A DNA stretch of 18,863 bases from Ilumatobacteraceae bacterium. Lineage in GTDB: Bacteria; Actinomycetota; Acidimicrobiia; Acidimicrobiales; Ilumatobacteraceae. Position numbers and translations under genes: made by a program. Each line of letters starts with the position of its first letter. Within the stretch, counting starts at the first letter, position 1. The notes beneath the pieces were generated by a model. It saw only the letters and a program-made list of their open reading frames with translations. It searched no databases and was not told where the DNA came from. The stretch spans positions 1-18,863 of the forward strand of contig JAHRVJ010000323.1 in the NCBI GenBank assembly GCA_019090765.1. The letters run 5' to 3'. Shown here one piece after another: positions 1 to 7,952 of the stretch.

Positions 1-186
1 GCGCCATTCGGTGCCGAGCCGGTGCCAGGTACAGAACTGTTGCCCGAGTGGTACATGCCCGCCCCGCTTGGTTCGAGTTCCAGCCGGAAACGTTCGGTCG
101 CGGTGGCTGTGATTGTGGCATCACTAGTAATCGTCAATGGGGCCGGGCTTTGCGTTACGTACGGACTCCCGGAGATTGCTTGGTGA
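1..186 (+). CDS. C-terminal end of a tail-anchored membrane protein (partial, runs in from the left)
   Basis: Frame 1 is open from the first base to a TGA at 184-186, giving 61 residues with no start needed inside the window. The segment begins proline-rich and acidic (about residues 1-23, including PEWYMPAP), then has a basic SRKR stretch followed by about 22 hydrophobic residues (VAVAVIVASLVIV onward) and a short tail ending EIAW. This looks like the end of a protein with a disordered juxtamembrane region and one C-terminal membrane helix; the basic residues before the helix suggest the preceding part is cytoplasmic. Codon use resembles the neighbouring genes and no competing frame is convincing. 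I do not recognise the family. The remainder lies outside the window, so no function is proposed. Confidence 0.55.
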   Translation, partial: APFGAEPVPGTELLPEWYMPAPLGSSSSRKRSVAVAVIVASLVIVNGAGLCVTYGLPEIAW

Positions 187-243
187 GGGCCGATTCAGTC
201 GTTGATCGTCACGAACAGGTGTGCGTATTGCTTCGCTGATCGG

Positions 244-249
244 TAAGGT
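244..249 (+). promoter_or_regulatory. Putative -10 element (TAAGGT) of the helicase gene, leaderless spacing
   Basis: TAAGGT fits the actinobacterial -10 pattern TANNNT and is followed by exactly six bases (CAGTGC) and the ATG at 256. That places transcription initiation at the start codon. The AAGG inside it could instead serve as a Shine-Dalgarno sequence seven bases from the ATG, so the two readings compete. No clear -35 is visible. Confidence 0.45.
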
Positions 250-255
250 CAGTGC

Positions 256-3177
256 ATGGGAATCGCGTGCGCCTACTGTGAGGGTGAGCATGACTTGCCG
301 GCCGAAGTCCGGCAGTGTTGGCACGATGGTGGCGAGCAAGACGTGCCGGTCGCAGACGCTGAATCACCACCGATTTCAGCCGAGTATTCCGAACCGGAAT
401 CCTCCGAACCACAGTATTCCAAGTCAGGTTTCCTCCCTGTAGTGCCGCCTGCCGCAGGCGGAGGACCGCGTCGGACCACGGAGGTCGACGTGTCAAAAGG
501 AGCCGCCTTAGCTGGCGCCGGGCCCGATGCGTTGGGTCGACATCTATTGATCGAGCCTGGCGGTCCCGTCGCCAAACCCTGGAAGACCGCGGCCAAGTTG
601 ACTATCACGGCGTCGGTTCTCGAAGACCCCGATGAGGCGCTGGCCCAGTTGCGCGCGGCCCACCATGGCCGCCAGCGAGTGGTTATCGAACTCGCTACAG
701 ATTTCGATCGTGAGCCAAGGCTGATGACCGAGGCGCAGCCGTTCGAGGTCGGTCCAACCTTTGCCTTCGAGCTCGAGGAACTACACCACCTGGTGTGGAG
801 CAACACTGTTGATGGGCGCAACCCGGACCGCCCAATCTGGTGCGCACTCGATGCTGCCTTGGCAATGGGCGCGAAGGCCGTCGATGCTGACGGTGACATC
901 ATTGTTCCCGACGGTCAGATTGTTTGGCTCGATGGTGGCCCAGTTCGCCATTCTGACCCCATCGACGGGGTCCCCGTACTCCATGCGTGGGCCATCGAAC
1001 ATGGGTCTCTTCTTCCCCCGGCAACGAACGTTTCTACTGCCGACCTGGCGCCCGATCAGCTTGCGGCGGTAACTCATCCTGGTGGCGGGGCGCGTATCAT
1101 CGCTCCCGCCGGGTCAGGAAAAACTCGCGTCTTAACCGAGCGCGCCCGTCATCTTCTGCAGCATTGGAACTTGCCTCCAACCGCAGTCAGCCTCGTCGCT
1201 TTCAACAAACGAGCCCAAGAAGAGATGAAGGAACGGACTGCTGATCTTCCAGGGCTGCAGGTGCGGACGCTCAACGCGATTGCACTGGCGATTGTCAATG
1301 GCGTGGCCCCGTTCGCTCGCCAACAACGTTCGTGGAAGACAATCGACGAGCCCGATGTCAGGCGGATCATCGGGGACCTTGTTTCGTTTCCTCGCCGCCG
1401 CAATAGCGACCCGATCGGGCCTTGGATCGAGGCGCTCAGCCAAATACGGCTTGGGCTGCTCGAACCGGCTGAAGCCGAGCAGTGCTACGACGGCGATGTC
1501 GAAGGTCTGGAGGAGGCATGGCCCAAGTACAGAGCGGCTCTCGAACGCAGAGGCGCCGTTGACTTTGATGATCAGATCTACCGGGCGTTACTCGTACTGC
1601 TTGGTGACCCCGACGCTCGCCGTACGGCGCAGCGGGCCTGTCGGCTGATGCTCGTCGACGAGTTCCAGGACCTCACTCCGGCGCACTTGCTTTTGATTCG
1701 GCTGCTATCGGCTCCGGGTGGTGCAGTGTTCGGGGTTGGCGACGACGACCAAACGATCTACGGCTATAACGGTGCAGACCCCGCCTGGTTGATCGACTTT
1801 GCGACGTTGTTTCCGGGGGCGGGCGAGCATCCGCTCGAAGTGAACTACCGCTGCCCGGCTGGCGTTGTGGAGATCGTCGACCGGCTCTTGCGGCACAATA
1901 CTCGGCGCGTTAAGAAAACAATTCGGGCCGCTTCAACAGATCCGGTCGGATGGTCGGTCAACGCCGGGGCCGACGCCATAGGTGGCACCCTCGAAGCTGT
2001 CGAGTTGGCCTTGGCAAGTGGCTCACCGACCACAGACATCGCTGTGCTCAGCCGGGTTAACGCACTCCTGGCACCGGTGCAGGTTGCGTTGTCTTCGGCC
2101 GAGATCCCGATCAGTGGGGGAGTGGGCCTTGAGTTTGCTGACCGCACAGCGGTCCGCACCGTGCTGGCCTGGCTCCGCCTTGCCGTAGCTGCAGAACATC
2201 GCGGCGGGAGGTTTGACCCGGCCGATATTCGCGAATCGTTGCGTCGGCCATCGCGTTCGTTCCACCCTCGGGTCACTGACTGGATTTCCGAACAGGGCAA
2301 CATCGTTGACCTCAACAAACTGGCGGGCAGGCTCAACAAGGAGCGCGACTCGGAGCGGCTGATTGAGTTCGCCGCCGACATCCAGGTTCTGCAGAAGATG
2401 GTGGCAGGCGGCGCGAACACTTCCGACATCGTCTTCACGCTCATCGACGAGATCGGGCTTGGGGGGTCTGTCGCTGGGCTTGATGCAAATCGGCGTGGTA
2501 TGAATCGTCCTGCTCAGGGCGACGACCTCACCGCGATCCAGCATTTGGCGGCGTTGCATGACGATCTCGGATCGTTCGAGGGGTGGCTGCGCGGGCATCT
2601 CGCGGTCAAACGTTCTTCGGGAGGTGTGCTGCTATCCACGGTGCACAGAGTGAAGGGGCAGGAATGGCCACACGTGGTTGTGCACCTCGCCGACGCCGAG
2701 CAATACCCGCACCGGTTGTCCGAGGACACCGAGGAAGAGCGGCGACTATTCCACGTTGCGATCACGCGTGCAAGTGTGCGGGCAACGATTGTCACGGGCC
2801 CGCGGCCGAGCCCGTTTGTTGAAGAGCTCACAACTGAGCCGAGCGAGCGGCGGATCGTGTCGTCGGCGCGTCCCGAAACGGCGCCGAAGCCCGCTCGGGG
2901 GACAAAGACCACAGCTGATCCCGCTGCCGACCTCGACGCTGCCAGTCAGCATCGTTTCGAAGCACTCCGGCAGCTTCGCAACGAACTACGTGATGGCAAA
3001 CCGGCATACGTGGTGTTCGACAACAAGACCTTGGCGGCAATCGCTCGTAAGGCGCCCACGTCCCAGGCAGAACTTTCAAAGATCTCGGGCATCGGGCCTG
3101 CGAAGCTTGAGAAGTACGGTTCCGCAGTGATTGAACTCATCGACCAGTTGTTTCAGGTCAACTCCAGTAGCACCTGA
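256..3177 (+). CDS. UvrD/Rep-family DNA helicase with N-terminal zinc-finger-like extension and C-terminal HRDC domain
   Basis: This 973-residue superfamily 1A helicase is expected to unwind DNA 3'-5' with ATP during repair or replication restart. The core shows motif I GSGKT (286-290), motif II DEFQD (468-472), motif III GDDDQTIYGYN (from 495), an NYRC motif IV, motif V around TVHRVKGQEW (795-804) and motif VI VAITRAS (834-840). Residues about 900-968 form an HRDC domain ending in ISGIGPAKLEKYG, as in mycobacterial UvrD2, although UvrD2's C-terminal RecQ-like part is absent. The first 270 residues are additional: a C5-x2-C8...C21-x-H23 cluster, a Ser/Pro/Glu-rich linker (about 35-75), and an unrecognised globular region of about 170 residues. 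E. coli UvrD is about 720 residues. The ATG at 256 is chosen because it keeps the cysteine cluster and has either a -10 element or an AAGG just upstream. The protein seems intact. Helicase assignment is secure; its exact pathway is not. Confidence 0.93.
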   Translation: MGIACAYCEGEHDLPAEVRQCWHDGGEQDVPVADAESPPISAEYSEPESSEPQYSKSGFLPVVPPAAGGGPRRTTEVDVSKGAALAGAGPDALGRHLLIEPGGPVAKPWKTAAKLTITASVLEDPDEALAQLRAAHHGRQRVVIELATDFDREPRLMTEAQPFEVGPTFAFELEELHHLVWSNTVDGRNPDRPIWCALDAALAMGAKAVDADGDIIVPDGQIVWLDGGPVRHSDPIDGVPVLHAWAIEHGSLLPPATNVSTADLAPDQLAAVTHPGGGARIIAPAGSGKTRVLTERARHLLQHWNLPPTAVSLVAFNKRAQEEMKERTADLPGLQVRTLNAIALAIVNGVAPFARQQRSWKTIDEPDVRRIIGDLVSFPRRRNSDPIGPWIEALSQIRLGLLEPAEAEQCYDGDVEGLEEAWPKYRAALERRGAVDFDDQIYRALLVLLGDPDARRTAQRACRLMLVDEFQDLTPAHLLLIRLLSAPGGAVFGVGDDDQTIYGYNGADPAWLIDFATLFPGAGEHPLEVNYRCPAGVVEIVDRLLRHNTRRVKKTIRAASTDPVGWSVNAGADAIGGTLEAVELALASGSPTTDIAVLSRVNALLAPVQVALSSAEIPISGGVGLEFADRTAVRTVLAWLRLAVAAEHRGGRFDPADIRESLRRPSRSFHPRVTDWISEQGNIVDLNKLAGRLNKERDSERLIEFAADIQVLQKMVAGGANTSDIVFTLIDEIGLGGSVAGLDANRRGMNRPAQGDDLTAIQHLAALHDDLGSFEGWLRGHLAVKRSSGGVLLSTVHRVKGQEWPHVVVHLADAEQYPHRLSEDTEEERRLFHVAITRASVRATIVTGPRPSPFVEELTTEPSERRIVSSARPETAPKPARGTKTTADPAADLDAASQHRFEALRQLRNELRDGKPAYVVFDNKTLAAIARKAPTSQAELSKISGIGPAKLEKYGSAVIELIDQLFQVNSSST

Positions 3178-3178
3178 A
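3152..3178 (+). repeat. Inverted repeat over the helicase stop codon
   Basis: TTCAGGT (3152-3158) and ACCTGAA (3172-3178) form a 7-base stem with a 13-base loop spanning the helicase stop. There is no T-run after it, so it is at best a weak terminator and might be chance. Confidence 0.25.
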
Positions 3179-3208
3179 GGGCGCGGGTATTCCCGTTGCC
3201 GCGACCGG

Positions 3209-3214
3209 TACGTT
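3209..3214 (+). promoter_or_regulatory. trhA: Putative -10 element (TACGTT) of trhA, leaderless spacing
   Basis: TACGTT matches TANNNT and ends six bases before the GTG at 3221 (spacer AGAGCC). No convincing Shine-Dalgarno lies before that GTG, so a leaderless message is the simplest reading. It also supports the GTG as the true start over the longer upstream reading. Confidence 0.5.
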
Positions 3215-3220
3215 AGAGCC

Positions 3221-3871
3221 GTGACCTCGGCCGACCTCCTCCTTGAGCAACGCCCGACGTGGCGTGGCCGGATGCACTCGTGGGCGTTCTGGGCGGTGAT
3301 CCCTGCGGGTATTGGGTTGATCGTGATTGCTAGTGGAGCTGCGGCTCGCACTGCGGCATCTATCTACGCGGCAACGCTGCTGTTGCTCTTTGGTACATCC
3401 GCGGCGTACCACCGGCTGGCGAAATCAGAGCGGGCGCGAACGATCATGCAACGGCTCGACCATTCGATGATCTACCTGCTCATTGCGGGGACCTACGTTC
3501 CACTGTGTCTAGTGGCGCTTCCGCTCGCGTGGGGAATACCGATATTGTCGGTGGTCGGCGGGCTCGCGGTGACGGGAATCGTGTTGAAGCTGGTGGCCTT
3601 TGACCGGGCCGGTTGGCTGTCATCGTCGTTGTACATCGTGATGGGGTGGACGGCGTTAGTGATCACCCCTGCACTGGTGCAGCACCTGCCAGGGTTGGCG
3701 TTGGCGTTGATTGTCGGCGGTGGCCTGGCTTACACCGCCGGTGTTCCCGTGCTCTACCGTCGCAGCCCCGACCCGTGGCCGATGACCTTTGGCTACCACG
3801 AGGTCTGGCATGTGTTCACAGTGGTTGCCGCCGGGATGCATTTCGCCGCCGTGGGCATCGTCCTCGCATAG
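3221..3871 (+). CDS. trhA: Hemolysin III / TrhA (PAQR-superfamily) membrane protein
   Basis: This 216-residue integral membrane protein has about seven hydrophobic segments. It carries the signature residues of the YqfA/hemolysin III branch of the PAQR superfamily: Ser60-x3-His64 in GTSAAYH, the RLDHSMIYLLIAGTY block (Asp80, His81), and the C-terminal HEVWH pair (His193, His197) in GYHEVWHVF. Together these usually form a metal-binding site inside the membrane. The family is linked to membrane homeostasis in E. coli; 'hemolysin' is historical and does not imply a toxin here. The frame is open 30 codons further upstream, back into the helicase gene, but that stretch lacks conserved sequence. 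GTG 3221 begins the canonical N-terminus and is preceded by TACGTT at leaderless spacing. The DUF429-like gene follows 11 bases downstream, so the two are probably cotranscribed. Confidence 0.88.
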   Translation: MTSADLLLEQRPTWRGRMHSWAFWAVIPAGIGLIVIASGAAARTAASIYAATLLLLFGTSAAYHRLAKSERARTIMQRLDHSMIYLLIAGTYVPLCLVALPLAWGIPILSVVGGLAVTGIVLKLVAFDRAGWLSSSLYIVMGWTALVITPALVQHLPGLALALIVGGGLAYTAGVPVLYRRSPDPWPMTFGYHEVWHVFTVVAAGMHFAAVGIVLA

Positions 3872-3882
3872 CGAGGACATCG

Positions 3883-4773
3883 ATGTTCGACCAGATTGTC
3901 GTCGTCGACTGGAGCGCCAACTCAACGCCGAAGCGTGGTACTGATTCGATTTGGGTTGCGGTGGCCGAAGGCGATCGTGTGCGAACCGAGAATCTTCCGA
4001 CCCGCCACCTTGCCGAACAGGCCCTGGGGGAGATTGTCGACAGCGATCCGCTGGCACGGACACTGATCGGCGTCGATTTCTCACTCGGCTACCCCAAGGG
4101 GACCGCTGCCTCGCTAGGCCTCGCTGATCCACCGTGGAAGTCGATGTGGTCGATGCTGGCCGACAAGATCAGTGATAACGAACGTAATCACAACAACCGA
4201 TTCGCGATCGCGGCAGCCTTGAACGATCGGATCTCTTCGAGCGCATCGCCATTCTGGGGGTGTCCACCGTCGGCAGCAGCCGCAAGGCTCGGTCCCCGTC
4301 GACCAACGAATGAAGGGGTGCTGCCGGAGTGGCGGTTGGTTGAGAAGACCTTGAGCGCCACCGGTCGGCGGCCGTTTTCAATTTGGCAACTGTTGGGCGC
4401 CGGATGTGTAGGGAGTCAGAGCCTGGTTGGGATACCAGTGCTTGATCGTCTCGGAACGCGCTACCGCGACCGGCTTGCAGTCTGGCCGTTCACAACAGGC
4501 TTGAGCCGTCCCGATGTTGCTCGGGGCCGCATCGTGGTCGCTGAGGTGTGGCCGTCGCTGCTGACAGTCCCTGTGGGGCTTGGGGAGGTACGTGACGAAG
4601 CGCAGGTTCGCGTGGTGGCGAAGTGGTTGATGTCCCTCGACGCGTGTGACCGGATCGGCGACCTGTTCGCGCCGTCGGTACCGTTTAATCAGGTATCGAC
4701 GGTTGTGGGCGAGGAAGGCTGGGTGCTCGGCGCCGGAGTCGACGCCGAGCTACTCCAGATCAATCCAGATTGA
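3883..4773 (+). CDS. DUF429-like protein, probable RNase H fold
   Basis: 296 residues starting at ATG 3883, preceded by GAGG (3873-3876) at six-base spacing. An open reading frame extends upstream over trhA but is an overprint. The protein opens with a beta strand ending in an acidic residue, VVVDWSAN (Asp9), then has a second strand IGVDFSLGYP (Asp65), a later strand VVAEVWPSLL (Glu221), and a final helix with SLDACDRIGDLF (Asp253, Asp256). This order of acidic residues, with 'EVWPSLL' resembling the 'EvyP' motif, matches the DUF429 predicted-nuclease group of the RNase H fold. I infer the fold and possible metal-dependent catalysis; neither substrate nor activity is known. The VDWSAN opening with conserved Trp and the CPPS segment near residue 127 suggest a distinct subfamily. 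It probably shares a transcript with trhA. Its stop TGA directly abuts the korB stop on the other strand. Confidence 0.75.
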   Translation: MFDQIVVVDWSANSTPKRGTDSIWVAVAEGDRVRTENLPTRHLAEQALGEIVDSDPLARTLIGVDFSLGYPKGTAASLGLADPPWKSMWSMLADKISDNERNHNNRFAIAAALNDRISSSASPFWGCPPSAAAARLGPRRPTNEGVLPEWRLVEKTLSATGRRPFSIWQLLGAGCVGSQSLVGIPVLDRLGTRYRDRLAVWPFTTGLSRPDVARGRIVVAEVWPSLLTVPVGLGEVRDEAQVRVVAKWLMSLDACDRIGDLFAPSVPFNQVSTVVGEEGWVLGAGVDAELLQINPD

Positions 4774-5796
4774 TCAGTCGACCTTCCAGGTGCCGTTCGA
4801 GCGCAGCAGTGCGTTGAGGTCTCCCGGTCCCTTGCTTTCGCTGGCAGCGAGCACCTGCTCGCTAACCGCCATTGCATATTCTGGGCGATCGATGTCGCGG
4901 AAGATCCCGAATGGAGTCGGCGAGTCGTCGTCGGCGTTGAGACGGGCCAAGGCGAATGCCAGCGAGGGATCCTGGCGCTGAGCGTCGTGGACTAGCACTT
5001 CGCTCGGGTCGACATCGGCAAGTTGTACCAGGCGAAGCTGGCCGTCGGCGCCCATGGCTACTCCGCGCTGACGTTCCGCGCCGAAGGTGATCGGCTCGCT
5101 GTGGACGAGATTGATCATCATCTCGTCGCGTTCCTTCTTCTTGGTCACGTGGTCGAACTGGCCATCGTTGAAGACGTTGCAGTTCTGGTAGATCTCGACG
5201 AAGGACGTTCCGTTGTGCGCGTGGGCGGCCCGGAAGGTCTCAGTCATGTGCTTGCGGTCCAGGTCGTGGGTGCGAGCAACGAAGCTGGCTTCGGCGCCTA
5301 GAGCAACCGCGAGCGGATTGAAAGGCGGATCGATCGATCCCATCGGGGTTGACTTGGTGACCTTGCCAACCGGGGAGGTGGGGGAGTACTGGCCCTTCGT
5401 GAGACCGTAGATGCGGTTGTTGAACATCAAAATGTTGAGGTTCACGTTGCGGCGCAGCGCGTGGATCAGGTGGTTGCCGCCGATTGACAGGCCGTCGCCG
5501 TCACCAGTAATCACCCAAACATCAAGGTCGGGGCGGGCTACTGCAACGCCGGTGGCGATTGCGGGGGCGCGTCCGTGGATCGAGTGCATCCCATAGGTGT
5601 TCATGTAGTACGGGAAGCGGCTAGAGCAGCCAATGCCTGAGACAAACACGGTGTCTTCGGGTGCGACCCCAAGATCGGGCATCAGCTGCTGAACTGCGAG
5701 CAAGATTCCGTAGTCGCCGCAACCTGGGCACCAGCGGACTTCCTGATCGCTGGTCCAGTCTTTCTTTGTTGTCACAGCTACCTGAGCGGTGCTCAT
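4774..5796 (-). CDS. korB: 2-oxoacid:ferredoxin oxidoreductase, beta subunit (TPP and Fe-S binding)
   Basis: 340 residues. Together with KorA it oxidatively decarboxylates a 2-oxoacid, most likely 2-oxoglutarate, to an acyl-CoA and passes electrons to ferredoxin in the cytoplasm. The thiamine diphosphate motif is GDGDG (98-102), preceded by SIHGRAPAIATGVAVARPD. CPGCGDYG (Cys23, Cys26), Cys57 in GIGCSSR and Cys206 in YQNCNVFND are the likely [4Fe-4S] ligands. GLTKGQYSPTSPVG (from 131) is typical of KorB. The ATG overlaps the korA stop as ATGA (5793-5796), which implies translational coupling. Length and motifs are normal for actinobacterial KorB. Substrate choice (2-oxoglutarate versus pyruvate or branched-chain 2-oxoacids) cannot be fixed from sequence alone. 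Confidence 0.93.
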   Translation of the reverse strand: MSTAQVAVTTKKDWTSDQEVRWCPGCGDYGILLAVQQLMPDLGVAPEDTVFVSGIGCSSRFPYYMNTYGMHSIHGRAPAIATGVAVARPDLDVWVITGDGDGLSIGGNHLIHALRRNVNLNILMFNNRIYGLTKGQYSPTSPVGKVTKSTPMGSIDPPFNPLAVALGAEASFVARTHDLDRKHMTETFRAAHAHNGTSFVEIYQNCNVFNDGQFDHVTKKKERDEMMINLVHSEPITFGAERQRGVAMGADGQLRLVQLADVDPSEVLVHDAQRQDPSLAFALARLNADDDSPTPFGIFRDIDRPEYAMAVSEQVLAASESKGPGDLNALLRSNGTWKVD

Positions 5797-7712
5797 GAGT
5801 TCACCTTCTGATCGTCGGAGGTTTCGAAGAGGGTTGCAGCGGCTTCCTTGACGGCCGCTTCGATCTCGCGAGACTTGAACGGCAAGCCCTGCAACTTCGC
5901 TATTGGTTGAGCATCAATGAGGTACTTGCCGCGGATGACGTTGGCAAGCTGACCCGAGTTGAGTTCGGGGATCAGCACCTTCTTGTAGCGACTGAGAATG
6001 TCGCCGAGGTCTGGCGGAAGGGGATTGAGGTGCATGATGTGGGCCGACGCGACCTTGATTCCTGCGCGTCGGGACCGCTGAACGGCTGAATCGATTGCCG
6101 CCCATGTTGAACCCCAACCAAGAATCAGAATGTCGCCGTCGGCGTCACCGTTGATTTCGGTCGGCGGGATATCGGCAGTGATTGCTTCAATCTTGGCGGC
6201 GCGCAACTCGCTCATCCGCTCGTGATTAGCGGGGGTGTAGTCGATGTTGCCTGTTCCGTCTTCTTTCTCGATTCCTCCAACGCGGTGCTGCAGGCCCGGG
6301 GTCCCTGGAATTGCCCAAGGCCGCGCAAAGGTTGTTTCGTCGCGGGCGTATGGCCAGAACGACTCGGTGCCGTCTTCCTCGCGATGGTTCTTCTCGGTCG
6401 CGAAGGGCACTGAAATGTCAGGCAGGGAGTCGATGTCGGGCAGCTTCCACGGCTCGGAGCCGTTAGCCAGATATCCGTCAGACAGCAGGATTACGGGAGT
6501 CCGGTACTTCAGGGCGATGCGGCACGCCTCGATGGCTGCATCGAAGCAATGCGCAGGGCTGTATGAAGCAATTACGGGAAGTGGGGCTTCTCCGTGGCGA
6601 CCGTAAAGCGCGATGTTCAGGTCGGAGGCCTCGGTCTTGGTTGGCAGCCCGGTGGACGGGCCGCCGCGCTGGACGTCAACAAGCAGCAGTGGCAGTTCGA
6701 TCGACACCGCTAGCGATGTTGTTTCGCTCTTGAGGGCCACGCCAGGACCGCTGGTGGTGGTGACGCCGAGATGGCCAGCGAAGGCTGCGCCGAGCGCCAT
6801 ACCGACGGCGGCGATTTCGTCTTCGGCCTGCACCGTGCGGACCCCGAAATGCTTGTGCCTGGACAGCTCGTGGAGAATGTCGCTAGCCGGCGTGATGGGG
6901 TACGAACCGAGAGTTACTGGCAGCTTGGCGAGTTGTCCCGCTGCGACAATGCCCCAGGCCAGAGCGGTGTTACCCGTAATGCTGGTGTACTCGCCGGCTG
7001 GGAGCCTCGCCGGACGAACCTCGTAGCGGTGGCCGACAGCTTCGGTCGTTTCGCCAAAGTTGAATCCGGCGTGGAAGGCGGCCTTGTTAGCTGCGGCGAC
7101 TTTTTCGTTCTTCGCGAACTTTTGGTCGATCCACTCGACTGTTGGCTCTGTTGGGCGGGTGAACATGAACGACACGAGTCCGAGAGCGAAGAAGTTCTTC
7201 GAACGCTCAGCATCACGCGGTTTTACCCCAAGCGGAGCGCACACCTCTTTGGTGAGGTTGGTCATCGGCACCCGGAGTAGGCGATAGTTGGCAAGGCTGC
7301 CGTCATCGAGCGGGTTCACCTTGTAACCAGCCTTTTCGAGGTTTCTTTCCTCGAAGGCGTCTTCGTTGGCGATGATTGTGCCGCCCGGCTCAAGCCGGTG
7401 GAGTTCACCCATCAGGGCGGCTGGGTTCATGACGACAAGCACGTTGGGTTCGTCGCCGGGAGTGGTGATGTCGTGGTCGGCGATGTTCACCTGGTATGCC
7501 GAAACGCCGTTGACGGTTCCCGTCGGGGCCCTGATCTCCGCGGGGAAATCCGGCATCGTCGAGAGGTCGTTGCCGTACGATGCGCTGACCGAGGTGAAAC
7601 GGTCGCCGGTGAGCTGAATCCCGTCGCCTGAGTCACCGGCAAATCTGACAACGAGGTGGTCGAGTATCCGGTCGTCGTCGGCCGAATCTGACCGTTCGAT
7701 CGTCTCGGTCAT
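5793..7712 (-). CDS. korA: 2-oxoacid:ferredoxin oxidoreductase, fused gamma-alpha subunit
   Basis: 639 residues; partner of KorB. Residues about 18-215 form the gamma domain (VVRFAGDSGDGIQLTG, then EIRAPTGT). Residues about 235-639 form the alpha domain with LGSYPITPASDIL (268-280), QAEDEIAAVGMALGAA, TTTSGPGVALKSE and DVQRGGPSTGLPTKTEASDL (346-365). This gamma-alpha fusion of about 640-650 residues is the normal arrangement for actinobacterial KorA, as in Mycobacterium tuberculosis. The frame can be extended ten codons upstream, but I start at the ATG at 7712 because a strong GGAGAAG sits seven bases before it, and MTETIERSD precedes the conserved domain. No ferredoxin or extra Fe-S subunit gene is adjacent, so electrons must go to a ferredoxin encoded elsewhere. 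The leader contains an inverted repeat about 110 bases upstream. Confidence 0.93.
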   Translation of the reverse strand: MTETIERSDSADDDRILDHLVVRFAGDSGDGIQLTGDRFTSVSASYGNDLSTMPDFPAEIRAPTGTVNGVSAYQVNIADHDITTPGDEPNVLVVMNPAALMGELHRLEPGGTIIANEDAFEERNLEKAGYKVNPLDDGSLANYRLLRVPMTNLTKEVCAPLGVKPRDAERSKNFFALGLVSFMFTRPTEPTVEWIDQKFAKNEKVAAANKAAFHAGFNFGETTEAVGHRYEVRPARLPAGEYTSITGNTALAWGIVAAGQLAKLPVTLGSYPITPASDILHELSRHKHFGVRTVQAEDEIAAVGMALGAAFAGHLGVTTTSGPGVALKSETTSLAVSIELPLLLVDVQRGGPSTGLPTKTEASDLNIALYGRHGEAPLPVIASYSPAHCFDAAIEACRIALKYRTPVILLSDGYLANGSEPWKLPDIDSLPDISVPFATEKNHREEDGTESFWPYARDETTFARPWAIPGTPGLQHRVGGIEKEDGTGNIDYTPANHERMSELRAAKIEAITADIPPTEINGDADGDILILGWGSTWAAIDSAVQRSRRAGIKVASAHIMHLNPLPPDLGDILSRYKKVLIPELNSGQLANVIRGKYLIDAQPIAKLQGLPFKSREIEAAVKEAAATLFETSDDQKVNS

Positions 7713-7823
7713 GTTCTGTCTTCTCCAGAGGTCATCGGCCACCGTGATGAGCTATCAGTTGGCCTGCCGCCCCAGCACCGTTGCCGGAGTCCGTGCTCTG
7801 ACACCGTAGTTGCCGCGGGTGAG

Positions 7824-7846
7824 AATCCTCGTGACTACGAGGGATT
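7824..7846. repeat. Inverted repeat in the korA / lipoprotein divergent region
   Basis: AATCCTCGT (7824-7832) and ACGAGGGATT (7837-7846) pair around a GACT loop: six perfect pairs, one bulged base, then four more pairs. It lies about 110 bases upstream of the korA start and about 105 bases upstream of the small lipoprotein start. It could be an operator for a dimeric regulator or an RNA hairpin in the korA leader. A short T-rich stretch follows on the plus strand, but no plus-strand gene precedes it, so a terminator role is unlikely. Confidence 0.4.
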
Positions 7847-7940
7847 TGTTGGAAGGTTCGCGGGAGTGCTTGGAGTAGGCGGTTCGTGCGACTTGAGGTG
7901 GACGATTTTCAGCCGCGACCGAGCACGGCGATCGGGCCCC

Positions 7941-7946
7941 TAAAGT
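7941..7946 (+). promoter_or_regulatory. Putative -10 element (TAAAGT) of the small lipoprotein gene, leaderless spacing
   Basis: TAAAGT fits TANNNT and is followed by six bases (CGGTGT) and the GTG at 7953. This is the same geometry as for the helicase and trhA genes and argues that the short frame downstream is a real gene. Confidence 0.5.
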
Positions 7947-7952
7947 CGGTGT

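Noticed and set aside
48..239. Plus-strand frame of 63 residues at the left end
   Set aside because: It overlaps the better-supported frame 1 membrane-protein tail and contains many Arg, Cys and Trp residues typical of an out-of-frame shadow.
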